Assembly: GCF_001718835.1 (NCBI RefSeq) | Contig: NZ_CP013443.1 | Coordinates: forward strand, 1 to 64,000 | DNA length: 64,000 nucleotides | From: Burkholderia cepacia | Lineage (GTDB): Bacteria; Pseudomonadota; Gammaproteobacteria; Burkholderiales; Burkholderiaceae | Reading direction: 5' to 3' | Shown here: positions 54,894-64,000 of the stretch, piece after piece | Layout of the letters: each line of letters opens with the position of its first letter | Position numbering within the stretch: position 1 is the stretch's first letter | The notes under the pieces: generated by a model | What the model was told of the DNA's origin: nothing | What the model saw: the letters and a program-made list of their open reading frames with translations, nothing else | Database searches by the model: none | Position numbers and translations under genes: made by a program

Positions 54894-56899
54894 CACAGGC
54901 TCCGCACGCGCTTCACGCCGTGCTGTTCGAGCAGCGCGGCGAGATTGAGCTTCGCGACGTCGTCGACGAAGCCGCTGTCGCGGAACAGGCACGTGACGTC
55001 GTGCGTCGTGCCGGTCGCATCGAGCAGGTCGACGATGCCGTCGGCGAGCGGGCCCGCGTCGTCGCGCGAGATGCGCGCATCGAAGCACGCGACGATCGCG
55101 CGGCCGATCAGGTGCACGGTCTTGCCGGCCACCTGGTGATGCTCGACCGGCGTGCACAGGTCGAGGCCGAGCTTCAGCGTCAGTTCGGCGAGCAGGTCGT
55201 CTTCGGTGCGGCCGGTCTTCACGTGCTCGACGGAGGCGAACAGCGCATGGTCGAAGTCGTCGCGGCGCGGGTCCCACTCGATCACGTTGGTCGTGTCGAG
55301 CCGGTACACGCGGAAACCGAGGTCGCCATAGCTTTCCGGGTAATCGCGCGCGACCTGCTGCGCGGCGCGGCGCAGGCGCTCCTTGGTGATTTCGGCGAGC
55401 GTCAGCGGCTTTTTCAGCTTCGCGCAGAAATCGGCGGCCGCCTGTTGCGTCTTGTCGCGGCGGTCGAGCGCTTCGGGGAGCTGCACGAGCACGTAGCGGC
55501 GCGCGCCGCCGTCGGTCGCGTTCACCTGCATCACCGCGTGGGCGGTCGAGCCGGAGCCCGCGAAGCAGTCGAGCACGATGTCGTCGCCGCGCGTGCACCA
55601 GCCGATCACGGCCGCCGCGAAATCGACCGGCTTCGGCAGGTCGAACGGGATGCCGAGCGTCTTCAGCAGCGCGTCGTCGGAGCCGGCGAACGGCAGCACC
55701 GACGGCACGTTCTCGTACATGTTCTCGTCGAGGTAGTAGATCCGCTGCGGCTGCGTGGTCTCGTCCGGGCCGAATTCGATCTGCCCGCGCTCGATCAGCG
55801 CCTGCATCGTCGCGGGCGGGTTGCGCCAGCCGCGCGCCGGCATCGCGCACGGCTTGCCGGTGACGGGGTGGATCAGCGGCGTGAAATACTCTTCCGGCGC
55901 CTTCTTCTTGTTCGGCCAGGCCATCGACACGAGGCGGTAGACGCGGCCGTCTTCCGACAGCCGGTCGTACATCACCTCGCCGCCGGACAGGTTGGTCTGC
56001 GCCTTCATCCACGCGCGATACGCCTTCTGCGCGTCCTTCGCGTTGCCGCTGCGGTATACGGCGTCGTGCGCGGCGTCGAGCATGCGCTGCGCATTGCGCT
56101 TCGGGCGCTTGAGCGGCGCCCGTTCGAGCAGCGTCTCGGCGTTGCGCGCGAACAGCACCAGCGATTCGTGCTGGTACGCGACGCCGCGTGCGTCGCCCTT
56201 CGGGTTGCGCTTGTCCCACACGGCCACGCCGAGCTCGTTCTCCTCGCCGAAGATCTCGCGCAGCATCAGCACCAGCGCGTGCACTTCGTGCTCGTCGATG
56301 TGCACCGCGATCAGCCCTTCGTCGGACAGCAGCGCGTGCGCGAGCTTCAGGCGCGGATACATCATGTTCAGCCAGTCGGTGTGGAACCGGCCGTTCGCCT
56401 CGGTATTGGTGCTGCGCTTCACGCCGCCCTGGGTTTGCCCCGTCATCGCCAGGTAGTGGCGGATGCTGTCGCTGAAGTCGTCCGGATAGACGAAATCGCT
56501 GCCGGTGTTGTACGGCGGGTCGATGTAGACGAGCTTCACCTTGCCGGCGTAACTCTTGTGCAGCAGCTTCATCACGTCGAGGTTGTCGCCCTCGATCACG
56601 AGATGGCGCGTGTCGTCCCATGCGACGCTGTCGTCGGGGCAGGGCCGCAGCGTGCCCGTCGACGGCGTGAGCGCGGCCTGGCGCGCGCTGCGCTTGCCGT
56701 GCCAGTGGAAGCCGTAGCGTTCTTCGGCGTCGCCGACCGTGCGTTCGCCGACCAGCGCCTTCAGCACGTCGACGTCGACCGACGCGCCGCCGGGGCCTTC
56801 GGTCACGAGTTCGGGGAACAGCGCCTTCAGGCGCGCGACGTTGTCGGCGGTGAAATCCGTCGACATCGCCTGCGGGCTGGCCGCATCGAGTTTCTGCAT
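54893..56899 (-). CDS. mod: Type III DNA methyltransferase Mod subunit (adenine-N6)
   Basis: 668 residues from the ATG at 56899, which has GGAAAAG 7 bp upstream (the ATG at 56911 lacks a ribosome binding site). Beta-class arrangement: the catalytic DPPYNTGSDF near 150 precedes the AdoMet loop DCFAGSGSTAHAV near 485, with the target-recognition region between. Mod alone methylates one strand of an asymmetric site; Mod plus Res restricts. The mod stop overlaps the res start by 1 bp. No simple-sequence repeat tract suggesting phase variation is visible in the coding region. Confidence 0.94.
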   Translation of the reverse strand: MQKLDAASPQAMSTDFTADNVARLKALFPELVTEGPGGASVDVDVLKALVGERTVGDAEERYGFHWHGKRSARQAALTPSTGTLRPCPDDSVAWDDTRHLVIEGDNLDVMKLLHKSYAGKVKLVYIDPPYNTGSDFVYPDDFSDSIRHYLAMTGQTQGGVKRSTNTEANGRFHTDWLNMMYPRLKLAHALLSDEGLIAVHIDEHEVHALVLMLREIFGEENELGVAVWDKRNPKGDARGVAYQHESLVLFARNAETLLERAPLKRPKRNAQRMLDAAHDAVYRSGNAKDAQKAYRAWMKAQTNLSGGEVMYDRLSEDGRVYRLVSMAWPNKKKAPEEYFTPLIHPVTGKPCAMPARGWRNPPATMQALIERGQIEFGPDETTQPQRIYYLDENMYENVPSVLPFAGSDDALLKTLGIPFDLPKPVDFAAAVIGWCTRGDDIVLDCFAGSGSTAHAVMQVNATDGGARRYVLVQLPEALDRRDKTQQAAADFCAKLKKPLTLAEITKERLRRAAQQVARDYPESYGDLGFRVYRLDTTNVIEWDPRRDDFDHALFASVEHVKTGRTEDDLLAELTLKLGLDLCTPVEHHQVAGKTVHLIGRAIVACFDARISRDDAGPLADGIVDLLDATGTTHDVTCLFRDSGFVDDVAKLNLAALLEQHGVKRVRSL

Positions 56900-57139
56900 C
56901 GTCTTTTCCATCGGAGCCCGGCCGCGCGCGCCAGGACGTCGGGCGCTGTCGCGATGCCGGCGGCCGGCAGAGGGGGCCGCCGCGGGCAAACCCGAAACGC
57001 TATCGAGTCGACCGGCCGAGGTCAAGCGCCGTCGTGCGCCTCAAACCGCTCCGACGAGCGGGATCGCCCGCCGGACGGGCGCGGCGGGGCATCGGCCGCG
57101 TTGTCGCAGCGCGCGGCGGGCGGGCCGGAACAGGGGACG

Positions 57140-57180
57140 AAAAAAAGGGGCACGGACGACGCGGTGCGCCGGCGTGCCCC
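57140..57180 (-). terminator. Rho-independent terminator of the porin gene
   Basis: On the minus strand GGGGCACG (57180-57173) pairs with CGTGCCCC (57154-57147), followed by a run of seven T (57146-57140). It is 68 bp past the porin stop. The 349-bp gap up to mod holds nothing else recognisable. Confidence 0.88.
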
Positions 57181-57247
57181 GAGGGAGCATGCGTGAATGA
57201 GGGTCCCGGGCAGGGCGCGAGGCGCCCCGCACGGGGTCGGAAGAGGG

Positions 57248-58378
57248 TCAGAAACGCGTGCGGATGCCCGACGTCAGTTCGAGCTGGTTCTTCGCGCCGA
57301 ACGTCGACGCAGCCGTGTAGCCGCCGTGCAGCTTCATGTAGTCGCCGGCCAGGTACACCTCGGTGCGCTTGCTCAGGTGATAGAACACCGACCCGTAGAT
57401 CGTCTCCTTGAAGCCGTTGGCGACGCCGTTGGTCAGGCTGAATGCGCCGAGGTTCGCGTTCGGCGTGAAGCCGTCGGCGTCGTTCGCGGCGTTCTTGATG
57501 CGCATCTGCTGGTAGCCCAGCTCGTAGTCGAGCGCGCCCTTCGGCGCGATCTTCATCGACACCGTCCACGAATCGTCGTGACGCTGGCCGAGCGCGCCCT
57601 GGTCGCCGTTGTAGCGGAAGTAGCCGGCGTTCAGGCGCACGATGTCGAACGTGTAGTTGCCGCCGACCGAGAACGTCTGGTTGCGGTAGCCGTTGTGGTT
57701 CACGTGGTTGTAGAAGCCCGACACGTTGAACGGCCCGCCGTTGTAGCCGAGCGCGGCCTGGTACGCGGAGCCGGTCGCGAACGAGGTCGAGTTGCTGAAC
57801 TGGTAGCCGGCGCTCGCGAAGATGCCGTTGCTGAACAGCTTCTTCCACGCGACGCCGTTGTTGTAGCGCGTGCCGGTGGGGCCGGCCGCGTAGAAGATCA
57901 TCTGCTTGAAGTTGTTCGAGTTGGTCCAGCCGCCTTCCTCGGTCGACAGTTTCGCGGAGCCGTACGGATCGCCGTAGATCGCGGCCGAATCGCGCGCGAT
58001 CGTGTTCTGGAAGCCGGCCGTCAGCTTGCCGAAGCGATCGTCCTCGACGCCGACCCACGCGTCACGGTCGAAGATCTGGCCTTCGTCTTCCATCTGGCCG
58101 TTCGCGACCACGAATTCGCTTTCGAGGCGGAAGATGATCTTCGTGCCGCCGCCGATGTCTTCTGCGCCGCGCAGGCCCCAGCGGCTGCCGCTGAACCACG
58201 GCTCGCCTTCGTTGCCCATCCCGATCACGTGATTGCCGTTCGCGTCGGCATGGGTCCGGTAGGTCGGAAAGCTCAGGTCCATCAGGCCGTAGAGCTGCAC
58301 GCTCGACTGCGCGTGCGCGTGGGTACCGGCGCACAGGCCGGCCGCCGCGATGGAAAGGGCAAGGGTTTTTCGTTTCAA
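57248..58378 (-). CDS. Gram-negative porin (Burkholderia/Bordetella type)
   Basis: 376 residues, 16-strand outer-membrane trimeric porin type. Start set at a TTG (58378) preceded by GGAGGA and followed directly by the signal peptide KRKTLALSIAAAGLCAGTHAHAQ, cleaved before SSVQLYG. Typical segments: GSRWGLRGAEDIGGGTKIIFRLE, FDRDAWVGVEDDRFGKLTAGFQNT, QLELTSGIRTRF with C-terminal Phe (segments listed separately). Last gene of the minus-strand transporter/two-component run; the 367-bp gap to the regulator probably contains its own promoter. A regulated outer-membrane entry for the ABC transporter substrate is plausible. Confidence 0.92.
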   Translation of the reverse strand: MKRKTLALSIAAAGLCAGTHAHAQSSVQLYGLMDLSFPTYRTHADANGNHVIGMGNEGEPWFSGSRWGLRGAEDIGGGTKIIFRLESEFVVANGQMEDEGQIFDRDAWVGVEDDRFGKLTAGFQNTIARDSAAIYGDPYGSAKLSTEEGGWTNSNNFKQMIFYAAGPTGTRYNNGVAWKKLFSNGIFASAGYQFSNSTSFATGSAYQAALGYNGGPFNVSGFYNHVNHNGYRNQTFSVGGNYTFDIVRLNAGYFRYNGDQGALGQRHDDSWTVSMKIAPKGALDYELGYQQMRIKNAANDADGFTPNANLGAFSLTNGVANGFKETIYGSVFYHLSKRTEVYLAGDYMKLHGGYTAASTFGAKNQLELTSGIRTRF

Positions 58379-58745
58379 GATCGTCTCCTCCGAGCTGCCG
58401 CATTGAAATCTTGTCGTTTGCAGTACGTAATGTCTGCCGACTCTTGCCGGCCACAGCGAGAGGGCCGACGCGTAGCATCGTAGGTCGGGCAACCCTTCGC
58501 GCCGCTTTCGCGGGCTGGTGGATCGGATCGGTGAAAACACCGAACGACAGCGGTGCACCGGAGTCCTGAAGGGCGCCGAGGCCCGCGGGACGGGGCAGAG
58601 CGGGATCGTGGCGCCGCGCAGGCAATCCCGGCATGTGTGCGTGAATACAACAGTGAGCGGGCCGCGATCGACCGTATTGGCCTGCAATCCGCGGGGCGTG
58701 CGCAAGCGCTGCCGCGCCGGCGGCAGCCCGTGGGGTTACGCAGCG

Positions 58746-59418
58746 TCAGCCTTGCGCGGTCTTCATGCGCAGGATGTAACCCAGCCCGCGCAGCGTGATG
58801 ATCTCGGCCGTGCTGCCCGCGAGATGCTTGCGCAGCCGGTGGATGTAGATGTCGATCGCGTCGGCGCTCGGCTCGTCGTCGAGCGCGAACACGCTGTCCA
58901 TCAGCCGCGCCTTCGACACCGTCTTGTTCTGCTGCAACATCAGCGTCTCGAGGATCGCGTGCTCGCGGCGGCGCAGCGCGAGCACCGTTGCAGCGGAATT
59001 CGCGCGTGCCGAACGCATAGACGAGATCGCCGCACACGAGCTGGGTCGTGCCGACGCCGGCCTGCCGGCGGATCAGCGCGCGAATCCGGGCGACCAGTTC
59101 GCGCGATTCGAACGGCTTCACGACGTAATCGTCGGCGCCCGCGCCGAAGCAGTCGACCTTGTCGTCGACCGAGCCGTGCGCGGTCAGCATCAGCACCGGC
59201 ACGTTGTCGTTGCGGCGCCGCAGCCGCGCGAGCACCTCCTTGCCGCTGATGCCGGGCAGGCGCATGTCGAGCAGCACTGCGTCGTAGCGCTCGGTCTTCA
59301 GTACCGTGTCCGCGCGCTCGCCGTCGCCGACGGAATCGACCGCGAAATCCTCGCCGCGCAGCAGGTTCACGATCCAGTGCGCGAGTTCGGCGTTGTCTTC
59401 GACCAGCAGGAGTTTCAT
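58746..59418 (-). pseudogene. TctD-like OmpR-family response regulator, frameshifted
   Basis: The receiver domain is intact from the ATG at 59418: LLLVEDNAELAHWIV, phospho-acceptor in VLLDMRLPGISG, switch Thr in MLTAHGS and Lys in YVVKPFES. Near 58985-59000 the reading frame changes: the first frame ends with EFRCNG and then loses similarity, while the winged helix continues in another frame as TVLALRRREHAILETLML ... YIHRLRKHL ... GLGYILRM to the stop at 58746. A 5-bp loss from a repeated ACGGC would explain it. Unless it is a sequencing error, the protein cannot bind DNA normally. Follows the kinase gene by 13 bp. Confidence 0.85.
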
Positions 59419-59431
59419 GACGGCTTTCTCT

Positions 59432-60799
59432 TCAATCGTAGGCGGGCAGCCGTACGGTCACGACGATACCGCGATTGCCGGGCCCCGGCGCGAGCGACGC
59501 GCTGCCGCCGTGCGCCTGTGCGATCTCGCGGACGATCGCGAGGCCGAGGCCCGAGCCCTCGGTGTCGGCCGACACGCGGTAGAACCGCTTGAACACGTGC
59601 GGCCGCGCTTCGGCCGGGATGCCGGGGCCGTTGTCGACCACCTCGAGCACGATCGTGTCGCCGTCGCGGCGCGCGGCTACCGTCACGCAGCCGCCGGGCT
59701 GCGTGTAGCGCACCGCGTTGTCGACGAGATTCATCACCAGCGCGGTCAGCAGGCTGTCGCTGCCGGCGACGTCGAGCCGCTCGCCGAGATCGGCGCCGAG
59801 ATCGATATTGCGCCGCTGCGCGAGCACGATCGTTTCCTCGAGCACGCTCGACACCACGGCCGCGAGATCGACGCGATGGGTCAGCAGCGTCGACGGCGTG
59901 GCCTCCGCATGCGCGAGCAGCAGCAGCTTGTCGGTCACGTCGGCCATCTTGCGGCTGCTGCGCTGCATGCTGTCGAGCACCGACGCGAGATCCGGATCGT
60001 CGTGCCCGCGCTGCTGCGCGTACTGGATCTGCGTGTCGAGCACCGCGATCGGCGTGCGCAGCTGGTGCGCGGCATCCGCGATGAAGCGGCGCTGCGTGGC
60101 CGTGTGCGTGTTCAGGCGTGCGATGCACTGGTTGATCGCATCGACGATCGGCCGCAGCTCGTTCTGCAGCCGCTCGGGGCGGATCGGCTCCAGCTCCATC
60201 GGCCCGCGGTCGGCCACGTCGTCCTTCAGCTTCATCAGCGGGCGCATCTCGAAGGTGAGGCCGAGGTACACGAGCCCCATCGCGAGCATCAGCATCAGCG
60301 ACAGGCGCACGAGCTGCGGCCGCCAGATCGTGGCGACCATCGCGCGATGCGAGCGCGTCGTCTTCGCGACGACCACCGTGACCGTCTCGACCTGCCCCTC
60401 GTCGTACAGCTGGCGATCGTAGGCCACCGCGCGCAGCGGCACGCCGTCGAGCGACGTGTCATACAGCGTCGGCTCGACGCCGTGCCGCGCGGGCACGTCG
60501 AGTGCCGGCGTGCCCGCGAGCAGGCGCGCGTGGCCGTCGATCACCTTGTAGAACACCGAATCGCGCGACGGCGATTCGAAGATCTCCAGCGCGGCCGGCG
60601 GCACGTCGGCGACCGGCAGCCCGTTGCGCCATTCGATGTCCTCGCCGATCGTGCGCGCGGACGCGACGAGCGCGCTGTCCTGCACGAGCCCGGCCGTGGT
60701 CCGAGCGGTGTCGTACGACATCGCGGCCGCGATCAGCACGAACACCGCGAGCGGCAGCAGCAGCCACCACAGCAACCGTCCGCGCAGGCTGTGCGCCAT
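59432..60799 (-). CDS. Sensor histidine kinase (TctE-like)
   Basis: 455 residues from the ATG at 60799, which has AAGGAG 9 bp upstream; an upstream ATG at 60865 lacks this. Two membrane helices (about 10-30 and 165-185) bracket a periplasmic sensor of about 130 residues (SPSRDSVFYKVIDGHARLLAG) with a TctE-type N-terminal domain. H-box AAHQLRTPIAVLD, N-box NLVDNAVRYT, G1 DNGPGIP and G2 GSGLGLAIV are all present, so the kinase looks functional. Its partner regulator, next in the operon, is frameshifted. Confidence 0.92.
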   Translation of the reverse strand: MAHSLRGRLLWWLLLPLAVFVLIAAAMSYDTARTTAGLVQDSALVASARTIGEDIEWRNGLPVADVPPAALEIFESPSRDSVFYKVIDGHARLLAGTPALDVPARHGVEPTLYDTSLDGVPLRAVAYDRQLYDEGQVETVTVVVAKTTRSHRAMVATIWRPQLVRLSLMLMLAMGLVYLGLTFEMRPLMKLKDDVADRGPMELEPIRPERLQNELRPIVDAINQCIARLNTHTATQRRFIADAAHQLRTPIAVLDTQIQYAQQRGHDDPDLASVLDSMQRSSRKMADVTDKLLLLAHAEATPSTLLTHRVDLAAVVSSVLEETIVLAQRRNIDLGADLGERLDVAGSDSLLTALVMNLVDNAVRYTQPGGCVTVAARRDGDTIVLEVVDNGPGIPAEARPHVFKRFYRVSADTEGSGLGLAIVREIAQAHGGSASLAPGPGNRGIVVTVRLPAYD

Positions 60800-60887
60800 C
60801 CTGTTGCGCTCCTTCTCCGAAATGCCGAACCGCGCCGGGAGCGCCGGCGCGGTCGGAAGTGTCATGTCAGGCGTTCGCCGGCGGCGT

Positions 60888-61745
60888 TCAGAACGCCGCG
60901 GGGCGCCACTTCAGCAGCCGCTTCTCGAGCCACGTCAGCAGGTAATCGGCGGCCAGCGCGACCACGGCCAGCACGATCATCGCCGCGAACACGCCGCTCG
61001 CGTTGAACGCGCCCTGGGCGGTGGAGATTAGCAGGCCGATGCCCTGCTTGGAACCCAGGAATTCGCCGACGACCGCGCCGACCAGCGCGAAACCGAAGCT
61101 CACGTGCAGGCTCGCGAGAATCCACGACAGCGCGGACGGGATCACGACCGACGTCGTGATCTGCCGGCGCGACGCGCCGAGGATCTGCGCGTTCGCGATC
61201 AGGTAGCGGTCGGCTTCGCGCACGCCCTGGAACGCGTTGCCGAACACGACGAAGAACACCATCACGACGGCCAGCGCGATCTTCGACGCCATCCCGAGGC
61301 CGAGCGCGATCACGAACACGGAGCCGAGCACGACGCGGGGAATCGAGTTCGCGATCTGGATGTACAGCCCGAACACGTCGGCCATCAGCTTGTTGCGGCC
61401 GAGCACGATCCCGCAGATCACGCCGGCCACCGAGCCGATCAGGAAGCCGATCGTGGTTTCCTCGAGCGTCACCCACACCTGCGTGAGCAGCGGCCCCTGC
61501 GACGTGCCGTTGACGAACCAGTCCTGGATCTGCGCGAAGATCAGCGTCGGCTGCGAGAAGAAGAACGAATCGATCCACTTGAGGCGCGCGGCGAGTTCCC
61601 AGCCGCCGAGCACGACGACGAGCACGGCGATCCGCAGGCCGATGATCAGTTGCCGGCGGCGGCGCAGCCGGGTTTGCGCGGCGCGCGACTCGTCCTCGAG
61701 CGACGTCGCCGGAATGGCGGTGGGGGGAAGCGTCATGTCGGTCAT
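60888..61745 (-). CDS. ABC transporter permease (SsuC/TauC/NrtB family)
   Basis: 285 residues, six membrane helices, first helix LRIAVLVVVLGGWELAA. The coupling-helix EAA-like segment EADRYLIANAQILGASRRQITTSVVIPSAL (read in pieces) and GLGMASKIALAVVMVFF are typical of BPD transport permeases for nitrate, sulfonate, taurine or pyrimidine precursors. It lies between the ATPase and the kinase gene; a second in-frame ATG at 61736 could also be used. Substrate not determined. Confidence 0.92.
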   Translation of the reverse strand: MTDMTLPPTAIPATSLEDESRAAQTRLRRRRQLIIGLRIAVLVVVLGGWELAARLKWIDSFFFSQPTLIFAQIQDWFVNGTSQGPLLTQVWVTLEETTIGFLIGSVAGVICGIVLGRNKLMADVFGLYIQIANSIPRVVLGSVFVIALGLGMASKIALAVVMVFFVVFGNAFQGVREADRYLIANAQILGASRRQITTSVVIPSALSWILASLHVSFGFALVGAVVGEFLGSKQGIGLLISTAQGAFNASGVFAAMIVLAVVALAADYLLTWLEKRLLKWRPAAF

Positions 61746-61774
61746 GCTCCTGTCCTATCCTGTCCTTGCTGCTG

Positions 61775-62572
61775 TCAGCCGATCTGCACTTCTTCGCGCA
61801 GGTCGTGCCAGATGTCCTTGGAAATTTCGATGAAGCGCGTGTCGTAGCGAATCTCCGACGTGACGCGCGGGCGCGGCAGGTCGATCTCGTATACGCGCTT
61901 GAGCGTCGCGGGCCGCGCGGTCAGCACGAACACGCGGTCGGCGAGCGCGATCGCCTCCTCGAGATCGTGCGTGACGAACACGACCGAGCCCTTGTTCGCG
62001 GACCACAGCTGCAGCAGCTCGTCCTGCATCAGCGTGCGCGTCTGCATGTCGAGCGCGGAGAACGGCTCGTCCATTAGCAGGATTTCCGGCTGGTTGATGA
62101 AGGTCTGCGCGAGCGCGACGCGCTTCCTCATCCCGCCGGAGAGCTGGTGCGGGTAGTGTTTCGTGAACTTGTCGAGGCCGACCTTGCGGATCCATTCCTC
62201 GGCCTGCGCGTAGGCGACGTCCTTCGAGCGGCCGCGAAACAGCGGGCCCGCCGCGACGTTGTCGATCACGTTGCGCCACGGGAACACGGCGTCGGCCTGG
62301 AACACGAAGCCGATGCGCGGGTCGATCCCGTCGACCGGGCGGCCCATCACGCGCACTTCGCCCGACGCGGGCTTGAGCAGCCCGGTGATCAGGTTCAGCG
62401 TCGTCGACTTGCCGCAGCCGGTCGGCCCGACGATCGCGATGAACTCGCCGCGCGCGACGCTCATGCTGAAGTCGCGCAGCGCGACGGTGGCCTTGCCTTC
62501 CGGCGAAATGAAGCGGCACGACACGTTGCGAAACTCGATCGCCGGTGTGCTCGGGGAGACTGCCTGGTTCAT
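61775..62572 (-). CDS. ABC transporter ATP-binding protein (SsuB/TauB/NrtD family)
   Basis: 265 residues. Walker A GPTGCGKST near 49-57, Q-loop FQADAVFPWRNV, signature LSGGMRKR near 146, Walker B LLMDEPFSALD and the switch His in FVTHDLEEA. Typical of the nitrate/sulfonate/taurine subfamily. 29 bp before the permease and 121 bp after the binding-protein gene. Confidence 0.94.
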   Translation of the reverse strand: MNQAVSPSTPAIEFRNVSCRFISPEGKATVALRDFSMSVARGEFIAIVGPTGCGKSTTLNLITGLLKPASGEVRVMGRPVDGIDPRIGFVFQADAVFPWRNVIDNVAAGPLFRGRSKDVAYAQAEEWIRKVGLDKFTKHYPHQLSGGMRKRVALAQTFINQPEILLMDEPFSALDMQTRTLMQDELLQLWSANKGSVVFVTHDLEEAIALADRVFVLTARPATLKRVYEIDLPRPRVTSEIRYDTRFIEISKDIWHDLREEVQIG

Positions 62573-62693
62573 CGCATTCGTCCTGCGGGTGAGGAGGGCG
62601 CCGCATCGTGGCGACGCCGGGCCGGTCAGCCGGGCCGGAACGGGGCACGCAAGGCGGCGGGATCGCCGCCGCCCGCGCCGCTGCCGGGATCGA

Positions 62694-63698
62694 TTACTTC
62701 GCGTTCACGAAATCGTTGGTATAGGTGCGTGCCAGGTCGATGTGCTTGCCCTTCACCGACGGATTGAACGCCGACAGCACCTTCAGCACGGTTGCCGGGC
62801 CGTCGGCCGGCATCTTCGCGTCGGCGGTGTACATCGGCAGCGACGCCTTCAGCGCGCTCACGTACAGCGCCTTGTCCTTCTGGTAGTCGGCCGGCATCTT
62901 CGCGGCGATTTCCTCGGCGCTGTGCGTGTGGATGAACTGCATCGTCTTCGCGAACGCGTGCGCGAGCTTCGTCGCTTCGGCCTTGTGCGAATCGGCCCAC
63001 GCCGACTGCACGTACAGGCTCGCGGCCGGATAGGTGCCGCCGAGCGCGGCGCGCGTGCCTTCCAGCGTGCGCAGGTCGACCAGTACCTTCGCGTCGCCCA
63101 TCTTCTCGAGCGCGGACACCGTCGGCTCGGTCGTCATCCCCGCGTCGATGCGGCCCTGCTTGATCGCGGCGATGAAGCTTGCGTCGGCGCCGACCGGCAG
63201 CATCGTGTACTGGGTCGACGGCACGCCGTGCTGCAGCGCGAGATATTGCGTGAGGAAGCTCGTCGACGAGCCGAGGCCCGTCACGCCGAGCGTCTTGCCC
63301 TTGGCGTCGGCCATCGACTTGAAGGCGGGCGCGGCCTTGGTCGACACCATCTCGACTTCGCCCGGCACCTGGCCGAACACGGCGATCGCCTTCACGTCCT
63401 TGCCCTTGCTCTGCAGGTCGATCGTATGGTCGTAGAAGCCGACGACACCCTGCACGGCGCCCGCCAGCAGTTCGTTCTCGGCGTCGACGCCGGCCGGCTG
63501 CGACAGCAGCTCGACGTCGAGCCCTTCGGCCTTGAAGTTGCCGAGCTCCTGCGTGAGCCGCGCGGGCAGGTAGATCAGCTTCGCGATCCCGCCGACCATG
63601 ATCGTGATCTTGCCGCCGTCGTCGGCGAGGGCGGGGTGGGCGGCGAGCGCGCAGCTCAGGCTGGCTGCCACGGCGAGGGTGCGCAGGATGGGTCGCAT
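62694..63698 (-). CDS. ABC transporter substrate-binding protein (NMT1/SsuA-like)
   Basis: 334 residues from the ATG at 63698 (GGAGACG upstream). Signal peptide LRTLAVAASLSCALAAHPALA, cleavage near 25, so periplasmic. The family core contains GGIAKLIYLPARLTQELG, ELLAGAVQGVVGFYDHTI and TTEPTVSALEKMGDAKVL (segments listed separately). The NMT1/SsuA group binds sulfonates, nitrate or pyrimidine precursors; the ligand cannot be read from sequence. First gene of the transporter run. The 165-bp region upstream would hold its promoter. Confidence 0.92.
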   Translation of the reverse strand: MRPILRTLAVAASLSCALAAHPALADDGGKITIMVGGIAKLIYLPARLTQELGNFKAEGLDVELLSQPAGVDAENELLAGAVQGVVGFYDHTIDLQSKGKDVKAIAVFGQVPGEVEMVSTKAAPAFKSMADAKGKTLGVTGLGSSTSFLTQYLALQHGVPSTQYTMLPVGADASFIAAIKQGRIDAGMTTEPTVSALEKMGDAKVLVDLRTLEGTRAALGGTYPAASLYVQSAWADSHKAEATKLAHAFAKTMQFIHTHSAEEIAAKMPADYQKDKALYVSALKASLPMYTADAKMPADGPATVLKVLSAFNPSVKGKHIDLARTYTNDFVNAK

Positions 63699-63863
63699 CG
63701 GGTCGTCTCCGTTCGTTGTATTCGTCTGGCGCGATGCTTGCTGCATCGTTGGGACGAGTATAGGGAGGCGAAACCTTCCGCAACCTTTCGCGGGACGGTG
63801 GAACCTTTAGGGGTTTTCCAGCAACGGGGGGCGGAACAGGCGGGCAACGGGGGCGGGACGCGC

Positions 63864-64000
63864 TCAGCGCCAGCCGATCAACACCCGCCCCATCGCATCG
63901 ATCCCCATGTCGAACAGGTGCGACACGAACGGCACGAGGTTCGGCACCATCAGCTGCACGAGCAACAGCCCGACGAACATCGTGACGGGAAAGCCGACCT
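63864..64000 (-). CDS. fliR: Flagellar export protein FliR, C-terminal fragment
   Basis: Only the last 44 codons are in the window: VGFPVTMFVGLLLVQLMVPN then LVPFVSHLFDMGIDAMGRVL and the stop at 63864. This matches the conserved FliR C-terminal helices. FliR is a membrane component of the flagellar type III export gate. The 5' part lies beyond the right edge. Confidence 0.85.
   Translation of the reverse strand, partial: VGFPVTMFVGLLLVQLMVPNLVPFVSHLFDMGIDAMGRVLIGWR

Noticed and set aside
51711..57196. Two very long plus-strand open frames opposite res and mod
   Set aside because: His/Arg/Val-rich antisense shadows of the type III genes; the minus strand holds all helicase and methyltransferase motifs.
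59306..61006. 566-codon plus-strand open frame opposite the kinase and permease
   Set aside because: Shadow frame without recognisable domains; the kinase boxes lie on the minus strand.

Overview
The window is high-GC DNA with strong G/C third-position bias. It opens with the 3' part of dnaA followed by dnaN and gyrB, and ends in the 3' end of fliR. Gene content and protein style point to chromosome 1 of a Burkholderia, most likely of the B. cepacia complex: a VgrG/Tle3/Tla3 type VI module, Imm53-type orphan immunity genes, an ECF sigma-catalase-b561 cluster, egtBD and a general porin beside a nitrate/sulfonate-type ABC transporter. The assignment rests on gene content read by eye; no database search was run.

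Layout. (1) 1-5.5 kb: replication core dnaA-dnaN-gyrB, closed by a strong hairpin terminator. (2) 5.9-18.2 kb: a defence island, less GC-biased than the core. A single-TRD hsdS and an hsdM lie on the plus strand, followed by an Abi-type HEPN protein. A complete type I restriction-modification operon (hsdM-hsdS-DUF5655 nuclease-hsdR) converges on them, and a ScoMcrA-head/DUF3883 gene follows. (3) 18.3-27.2 kb: a minus-strand type VI cargo operon (vgrG-tle3-tla3-PAAR). It is wrecked at its distal end by an IS21 istA remnant lying between a toxin fragment and an immunity-like gene. A second, truncated copy of the DUF3883 tail marks its other side. (4) 27.3-30.8 kb: a SymE-like gene, then cytochrome b561 and a catalase-family peroxidase divergent from an ECF sigma/anti-sigma pair. 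Both divergent promoters share one ECF motif. (5) 30.8-35.0 kb: an orphan-immunity region holding a toxin-tail remnant, an ankyrin protein, several small coupled genes and Imm53. It is studded with a ~42-bp interspersed repeat whose end is a DnaA-box-like sequence, and it contains four perfect DnaA boxes. (6) 35-51.6 kb: ordinary chromosomal genes: GT87 membrane protein, tRNA-Val(GAC), wecB-like epimerase, glmS, DUF7079, a TPR-like secreted protein, an ECF41 sigma with its AhpD-like partner, egtB-egtD, an MFS transporter and a DUF4382 lipoprotein. (7) 51.9-56.9 kb: a type III restriction-modification locus (mod-res) whose Res nuclease motif is altered. (8) 57.2-63.7 kb: an ABC transporter (substrate-binding protein, ATPase, permease), a TctE/TctD-type two-component pair with a frameshifted response regulator, and a porin, all on the minus strand.

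The most unusual features are the half-S/M/HEPN set facing a complete type I system, the repeat-studded orphan-immunity region with DnaA boxes, the DTP-for-ETK change in the otherwise intact Res, and the frameshifted TctD-like regulator.
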